Origin: Notospermus geniculatus
Taxonomy: Eukaryota; Nemertea; Pilidiophora; Heteronemertea; Lineidae
Direction of reading: 5' to 3'
DNA: 64,000 nt
Assembly: GCA_002633025.1 (NCBI GenBank)
Contig: NMRB01001813.1
Span: 1-64,000 of the forward strand
Positions 58,000 to 64,000 of the stretch are shown here, piece by piece (the stretch's first letter is position 1; each line of letters starts with the position of its first letter). A program made the translations under genes and the position numbers. The notes under the pieces were generated by a model. It saw only the letters and a list, made by a program, of their open reading frames with translations. It had not been told where the DNA came from and ran no database searches.

Positions 58000-58740
58000 T
58001 AAGGGGGGTTTACACGGTTCAACATCTGTTGAAAGCTGTTGAATGTTGAACGCTGTTGAACGTTGTTGAAACCTGTTGAACCATGTAAACCCCCTTTCAA
58101 CACCTTTCAACAGCGTTCAACAGGTTTTCAGAAATAGGAACATGTTCCTATTTTTGAAACTTGTTGAAAGCTGTTGAAAGACCTGTTGAAAGACCTGTTG
58201 AAAGGTGTTGAAAGGGGGTTTAGACGATTCAACAGCTTTCAACAACGTCAAACAATTTTTGACGTCTTTTGACGTTCAACAGCGTTCAACATGTTGAACC
58301 GTGTAAGCCCCCCTTAAGATTGGCATAAGGGGGGTTTACATGATTCAACATGTTGAAAGCTGTTGAACGTCGAAATGTGTTGAATGTTGTTGAAAGCTGT
58401 TGAACCGTCTAAACCCCTTTCAACACCTTTCAACAGGTCTTTCAACAGCTTTCAACAAGTTGCCAAAATAGCTTCATGTTCCTATTTCTGGTAACATGTT
58501 GAAAGCTGTTGAACGCTGTTGAAAGACCGTGTTGAAAGGGAGTTTAGACGATTCAACAGCTTTCAACAACATTCAACACCTTTCAACAGGGCTGGGTTGC
58601 ACAAAACTATTGTTTTATAACTTTATGTTATATGACGTAAAAAGACAATGGATTTTTACGTCATCTAACATAAAGTTAGCGCTAACACCAAGTTAGCGCT
58701 ATCGTGACTGAGTTTTATGCAACCGGGCCCAGGTGTTGAA
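58000..58740. mobile_element. Family B foldback pair (TTCAACA arrays), copy 2
   Basis: Two elements, about 58000-58316 and 58327-58740, each starting AAGGGGGGTTTACA. Word order of the first is reversed relative to 45687-46013 (its two halves look inverted). The second is interrupted at 58590-58729. Confidence 0.75.
58590..58729. mobile_element. Short MITE (GGGTTGCACAAAAC ends), absent from copy 1
   Basis: GGCTGGGTTGCACAAAACT at the left, AGTTTTATGCAACCGGGCC at the right; inner GTTAGCGCTAAC-type palindrome. Flanked by CAG on both sides. Copy 1 reads CAACAGGTGTTG without it. Confidence 0.8.
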
Positions 58741-59029
58741 CCGTAGATTCCATGTGTGGGATTGAAACAAGGAAGAATCGTGTCCTTCCATTTTCAGAGC
58801 GTTTTGTAACATTAAAGCGGCACGCTATGCTTCAATATCCTGGTTTCGTGATGCCGTCGTGCATGTAGTGCATCTCATTATGGTGACCTCGATCATAGCT
58901 TCACACACACGATCGATGTACACCATATACCACAGCGCTAGTCATGGTGGCGAGGTTGATCATGATGGCGAGTCGTGTACACACCGATCAAGAGTTGAAT
59001 GCATGCTCAACAAGACTGTTCTAATCCCC

Positions 59030-59340
59030 CTTGAGTGATCTAAGTTATCAATTAGGCATGGAGACTGTTGGTAGACATAAAAGAATGAGTTGAAGTATGG
59101 TACCTTATTTGATGAAGGGTAATTAGTAATGGTATCACAGCGCGTTGAACTTCTCAAATGGTCGAAAATGATGGCGGCCATTTTTTAGCTCACCACCTGC
59201 TGGACTTGTGTCAGCTATGGCTTCGACATATTATCAGTCTGGCCTAGTTGCTACCATTGACTTCGTGTGGGTTGGACAGGATACCAGTCTTATTGCATAT
59301 TGGTTCTAGATTCCGCCGCCAGGGGAGAGATAATGAACAG
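59030..59340. mobile_element. Family K element (copy 2), uninterrupted
   Basis: Counterpart of 46570-47200 without the TA-flanked insertion: ATCAATTAGGCATGGAGACT, GATGGCGGCCATTTTTTAGC, GGTTGGACAGGATACCAG. Confidence 0.65.
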
Positions 59341-60202
59341 CATAGTGTGCGTAGTGTACCAAAACCAAAGCTATGAATGATGTTGCCAAAAGTCATCCCG
59401 ATGAGTAAAGGTATGTCGCCCATCAACAAATGCCCGCTGTAGGCCTACACGATCAAATTTTTCATCCATTTTTTTTGGCAATTCAGATTCCGGGCCTAAC
59501 CCGCATGTAGGCCTTTGTTGAGCATATTCAGAAAATTGGATGAAAAATTTGATCGTGTACAGCGGGCAAGTTTCAAAAGCCTACTCCCAATGAAAATCAT
59601 ACTCAGCGTCTGAGGGGTCCACGCCCATCTTTGTCAACTACAGTACATTACTTGTATCAATTGTAATTGAATTACGCGAGATGAGGACAACAGTCTTCAA
59701 GAACCTCCATCTTCACCGCTGCCTCTGCGGAAAATGAAGCACCATCCGAGTTGATAATCTACCTTTAGAAGCCCACTTTTTTCACATGGAGTGGATAATT
59801 GTTTATAGAAGTTTCATTCACAATGCATCAAGGACATTTGATGTATTTCGCAGTAGATCGGTTGTCACAGATAATCACATGGAAACACCATTAATACAGG
59901 TGATAAATCAAAAACCAATACGTACTTGAATTTTATACCCATCAGCACAGTCGTTATAGATTTCCTAATGGGGATTGGTCGATCCAATGCTGGTACTTGC
60001 CACAGCGCAGTAATGAAAACGTAGCCTACAACTGTCACTGCATTCGTTGGTAAAATGTACAGTGCCGGTGTAACATCTGACAATGTTTCCCGTTTTTCTG
60101 TGTTCTTTGAATTGGGGATGTCGTGACAATTGACGAGAAGGAAGACCAAGACTGTTTTAAAATACTGAAGAGGGAGAAATGTACAAACATAGGCCCTGTT
60201 CA

Positions 60203-60534
60203 CACTGTTAGAAATTATTAATTTTACAGTAGTAATTTTGCAGTAATTTTACAGAAAGTGCCTGCAGCAGAGTCCCCAGCACTTTCTGTAAATTTACATA
60301 ATTTTTTTATGGTATGATTCATGTTTTCCTGTATTGGTTGGACTCCATTGGACATCCCATTATGATGCCTTCTGAGAGCAGTATGAAATATAATTTGGTC
60401 AGCCTCCAGTCAAGTCTCTGTTAACATTTATTTAAGTCTGTAGTTTTACAGATCACGCTGTAATTTTACAGATCCAGTGCTGGGGACTCTGCTGCACAGA
60501 TTTTCTGTAAAATCTTCTGTTTTTTCTAACAGTG
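60203..60534. mobile_element. MITE (CACTGTTAGAAA ends), absent from copy 1
   Basis: CACTGTTAGAAATTATT at the left, TTTTTCTAACAGTG at the right. Long sub-terminal inverted repeat with GCAGAGTCCCCAGCAC/GTGCTGGGGACTCTGC. Copy 1 (48148-48160) reads straight through with TTCACACGGAGTC. Confidence 0.85.
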
Positions 60535-60644
60535 CACACGGAGTCGGTTCGATCCAGATCGAGGCCAGTTCACTTGCTTTTTGTGCGGTGAAAAAGTCAT
60601 GTGACCTGTACTATTTTTCCCTATTCCTGAAATATTTTTGAACA

Positions 60645-61015
60645 AGGCCAATTTACACGATGCGATTTGGACACACGTCCAAGGCGGACGCGATTATCAT
60701 TTTGTCGTATGATTCTGTTGGATCAGAAATTCACACGGTCCGATTTATTCATCCGTCAACAACGGACAGACTCTTTCTTCGTCAAGCGCGCCACAAGTTC
60801 ATGACCTCCAATGCAGCCACCTGATTGGCCGAGTTCATGCGTCATGCGTCCTTCGTCCGACATCGGAAGAAAATAGAACATCCGCCTGCTGCATCCGACG
60901 TCGCAAGGGCCATAAAATTTGTCGTATGTGCAGTTTGTAACACGAACCGATTTGGACGTACGGTCATGTCGGATCGGACAATCGGATGTAAAAATCGTAT
61001 CGTGTAAATTGGCCT
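60645..61015. mobile_element. Family C MITE (copy 2)
   Basis: AGGCCAATTTACACGATGCG and CGTATCGTGTAAATTGGCCT ends. As in copy 1, an additional half arm follows. Confidence 0.75.
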
Positions 61016-61361
61016 GTTAGGCCAATTTACACGATACGATACAAGCTTCCTGACACAACACAAACAAGTGTGTCCTTCTCAGAAGACGTTTGAGCAAGTG
61101 TGATGGTTACTGTATTAAGCATCATTGACGAAGGTTGCTAACGAAGCCATATACATGAGCGTCCACGCTGTACCCACAGGCCACTAACACGTGACTGATG
61201 GAGTGAAGGCAATAAGTTGAGGCGGGTTGATAAATGAATACAGTTCTAATGAAATGAATAATGATCGGCGAAGGTGATGACAGTTGTTTACACTGGCTCA
61301 GGCTGGAGATCAATAATTTAGAAACTGGATTGTGGCTCTTCAGTCCGTCGCATGTGACAGT

Positions 61362-61479
61362 AAGCTGCGTTTACCAGACATACGAAATGCGGTATACGGG
61401 ATGCGGAAGCGATATGTTGTATGCGAAAATGCATAGCATATACCGCTTCCGCATTCAGGGTGTCCGGTAAACGCAGCTT
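61362..61479. mobile_element. Family D MITE (copy 2), single and shortened
   Basis: AAGCTGCGTTTACCAGACAT and GGTAAACGCAGCTT ends. It lacks the CATTCCACATTCCG part and the second tandem element found in copy 1. Confidence 0.8.
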
Positions 61480-63167
61480 AAGCCGTGGTGCCTTATACCT
61501 TGTGCCTTTGCAAGGGCAAGTAAAAGACTCCATCCAAGTGAGGAACTTGAGTAGCCTGAGATGGCCTCTTCCGTACTTATACCACCAGGGCATGTTATGG
61601 CTTCGGCCCCGATGGGAAAACACAGGTCAATACAAATTGTGGAGATGGAAACCACGTTTGCACTGCCTGAAAATAAGAACTAGTTTTCTGAGAGAAAAAA
61701 TCCATCTGGAGCATAAAATAGAAGCAAAACAGTAAATGTTTGATCATGGCTGCCACAGTATCTGAAACCTCTGTCAGCTGAAATAGGGATCTTTAATCAA
61801 GGAGCAAAAAAGCACCACAGAACTGGCAATTTCAAGCCTTGTATTTAGTAAATATGACCTTGGAGAAATAAAACCTTTATTCCTCCAAGATATGACAGAG
61901 ATTCGAAGGTTAAACGAGGCTTGAAAAGCTGAAGTTTGACCATGATTCTGTCGAACGAGAAGGACTGGAGATTACGTGAGATTTGCATCGCGCATGCGAG
62001 TTTGGACGATATTTTTGTATGACGCTAGGCGTGAGTAGACTTGTGTGGTGAGGATATTTACATCAATATGTAAAGATCAGTGTCTGCATGGCCATTTTGA
62101 ATACGGCTTGGCTGAATAATCAAAATGAAAGAGTGATTTTATGAGACTAATGGGTGCGAATGAGGCATGTCGGATCCATCAAGTATGTACAGGTAGCTCC
62201 TAAATAAAACACCCACGTAAAATAGAGGTATGAACACGCTGCTATAATTTCGAATGACGATAAGACGTTACAATAATGTAGGTAAAGGTTCTTCAGAAAT
62301 CAGGCTTGCAACCTTCGAAAATTTGAGTCATGATTTAGTAACTGTTTCGAATGCGTCTTGAAATGATTTGGGCTACATCTACATGTACCTGTAGAATGTT
62401 TAGAATGAGGTGTACTGCATTTTGGCGTTGCTATGTATGAAATCAGCAGTATTGAAATGGAAACAGTTTTTTACATCTATGAAAAAATAACATCATGATA
62501 AATTACAAAAATACTAGATATTTTTGATATTACGTTATTCCAATTTGCGGACTCTCAATAGCATTGGATATACATGTATTTCACGTTTCCATGGCTCATT
62601 ACAGAAGAAAATAGCAAACGGTACATGTAAAATACACTCATGACCATGAGTATTACATCACCTATCTGCAAAATGTCATTGGAAATGCTAAATAGTTTTA
62701 ATTCCAATCAGTTATTTTTCATGCAGTGCCAGATATTTCAAAAAGACAGTGCAATGTTATCGTTCATTCAACAGAGAATATCTATTATTGGTGATGGTGC
62801 TAAAAATATAAGTAGTGGTGTTGAAAGAGGTTCAGAATTAGTCCTCTAAAATAACATAAAAGTATTTGAAAGGATTGATATTCAATTTATTTACATATTT
62901 TTTTTGTGAGTTAGTCAGGTAAGATGCATGGCTAAAACAAATTCTATCGAAGTGAGCAATGGATGACAAGAATGTATATTGATATTATAGTGAATAATTC
63001 AGGTGGCTATTGTGTGATACAGGGCTCCCATGAAGAAAGACCGGTTTGGAGAATTTACACAATGTATAGCTTCGAAGAATAACCCCATCCCCTTATTGCA
63101 CAAAATCCACAGGAAGCTGGGCTGAGTTGTTTGAAATAGTACTTCTATACTTTCATCTTGGTGGCAT

Positions 63168-63394
63168 ACTCTAAACTTCCACTTACCTGTCCCATTCGTG
63201 AACTCGGAAAAAATGACTAAATCCTAAGTTGAAGATAATGGGGTGGGGGTATGGTCAGAAAGAGTAATGTCCTGTCCACTTACTTGTCCCACTCCCGAGC
63301 CTGGCAAAGAATAACCGCGTGCGATATCTTCAACTTAGGATTCGGTCATTTTTTCCGAGTTCAGGAATGGGACAGGTAAGTGGGAGTTAAGAGT
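63168..63394. mobile_element. Hairpin MITE (copy 2 of 51006-51232)
   Basis: Same arms, one visible substitution (AATAACCGCG in place of AATAACAGCG). Confidence 0.8.
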
Positions 63395-63440
63395 ACCTAC
63401 ATGTAGTCGATGATGCCAAGAAAAGTTACTATTAAAGCGC

Positions 63441-63866
63441 CACTGTATGCATTTAGTTTTCTATCTCGTGGCGGACGACATAACCTTTGACCTTCAGGCA
63501 ACCTCGTATACGCATGCTCCAAGATTGTTAAAATCTATCTATTTGAATGATCTAAGTTACCAATTAGGCATTGAGACTGTTGCCACACATAAAAGAATGA
63601 GTTGATGCATAGTATAGTACCTTACCTGATGAAGGGTTAGACACGCTAGGACAGACGTTGAACTTCTCAAGTGATGATAAGGATAGATGGCGGCCATTTT
63701 TGTCAGCTAAGGTTTTGACATGCAGGTAGTATCAATCTAGCCTAAATGTTACCACTGGCTTTCCATGTACATTGTATATGGGTTGGAGAGGACACCAGTC
63801 TTATCACGTTGGTTCCAGATTCCGCCGCCAGGGGAGGGACACTGAGGGATACCTCATGCATACAGT
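63441..63866. mobile_element. Family K element (copy 2 of 51279-51704)
   Basis: Identical to copy 1 through the visible element. Confidence 0.75.
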
Positions 63867-64000
63867 TTCCTCACGGAGAAACCACGGTTTTCTATGAGAA
63901 GCAGCAGTTCTCTCAGAGGGTGGACAGTTACTAAGACAACACAGGTCACTTATGTCACATAAATGCACCCAAAGACTAACAATGACATGGAGACAATGAT

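Larger units (their letters stand above)
54805..64000 (+). repeat. Large direct duplication, copy 2 (runs off the window)
   Basis: Starts at ATGCTTAGCTTTGTTTTAAT and parallels 42552-51838. Differences include scattered substitutions, small indels and several mobile-element insertions in one copy or the other. From about 62640 to 64000 the offset is constant (12162) and I see only two substitutions. Confidence 0.85.

Overview
This is a eukaryotic nuclear window, most likely from a marine invertebrate deuterostome (lancelet, echinoderm or hemichordate). The reasons are split genes with GT-AG introns, two animal membrane-transporter genes, frequent ACATGTA and TAGGCCTA oligomers, and a very high load of short palindromic transposons. 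Nothing bacterial (operons, Shine-Dalgarno sites, CRISPR) is present. The species assignment is inference.

Genes. (1) A minus-strand organic anion transporter (OATP/SLCO family) whose eight coding exons can be joined exactly from 21682 to 17080 (607 codons). It appears to lack the segment carrying transmembrane helix 6 and the family signature, and the missing place coincides with an ambiguous base inside a transposon remnant. (2) The 3' part of a minus-strand K+-dependent Na+/Ca2+ exchanger (NCKX/SLC24), with clear exons at 39.6, 38.0, 34.9 and 32.1 kb, an upstream cytoplasmic-loop exon at 54.4-54.8 kb and a 37-codon cassette exon present twice (42.7 and 55.0 kb). Its first half lies beyond 64 kb. 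(3) A plus-strand first exon of an unrecognised Cys-rich protein at 9.1-9.7 kb. (4) Low-confidence pieces: a MADF/SANT-like start at 23.3 kb and a helical, charged terminal exon at 52.9-53.2 kb. The two transporters are separate genes and I see no sign that they work together.

Layout. 0-9 kb: hairpin elements, one young short LTR retrotransposon (2217-4907, minus orientation, identical LTRs) and a Tc1/mariner-type foldback. 9-17 kb: the orphan exon, nested MITEs, an 833-base gap (13600-14432) and a CACGTG-rich inverted-repeat element. 17-22 kb: the OATP gene. 22-32 kb: gene-poor, with several foldback elements including one with a 10-bp target duplication. 32-64 kb: the NCKX gene, containing a large direct duplication with a 12.25-kb period (42552-54804 and 54805 to the end of the window). 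The copies differ by substitutions and by clean presence/absence of at least seven mobile elements. The last 1.36 kb of the visible overlap is almost identical. The duplication is either real and tandem or two haplotypes assembled in series.

The dominant theme is miniature inverted-repeat (foldback) elements of a dozen or more families. Several are nested in each other, and several sit exactly where the assembly breaks.
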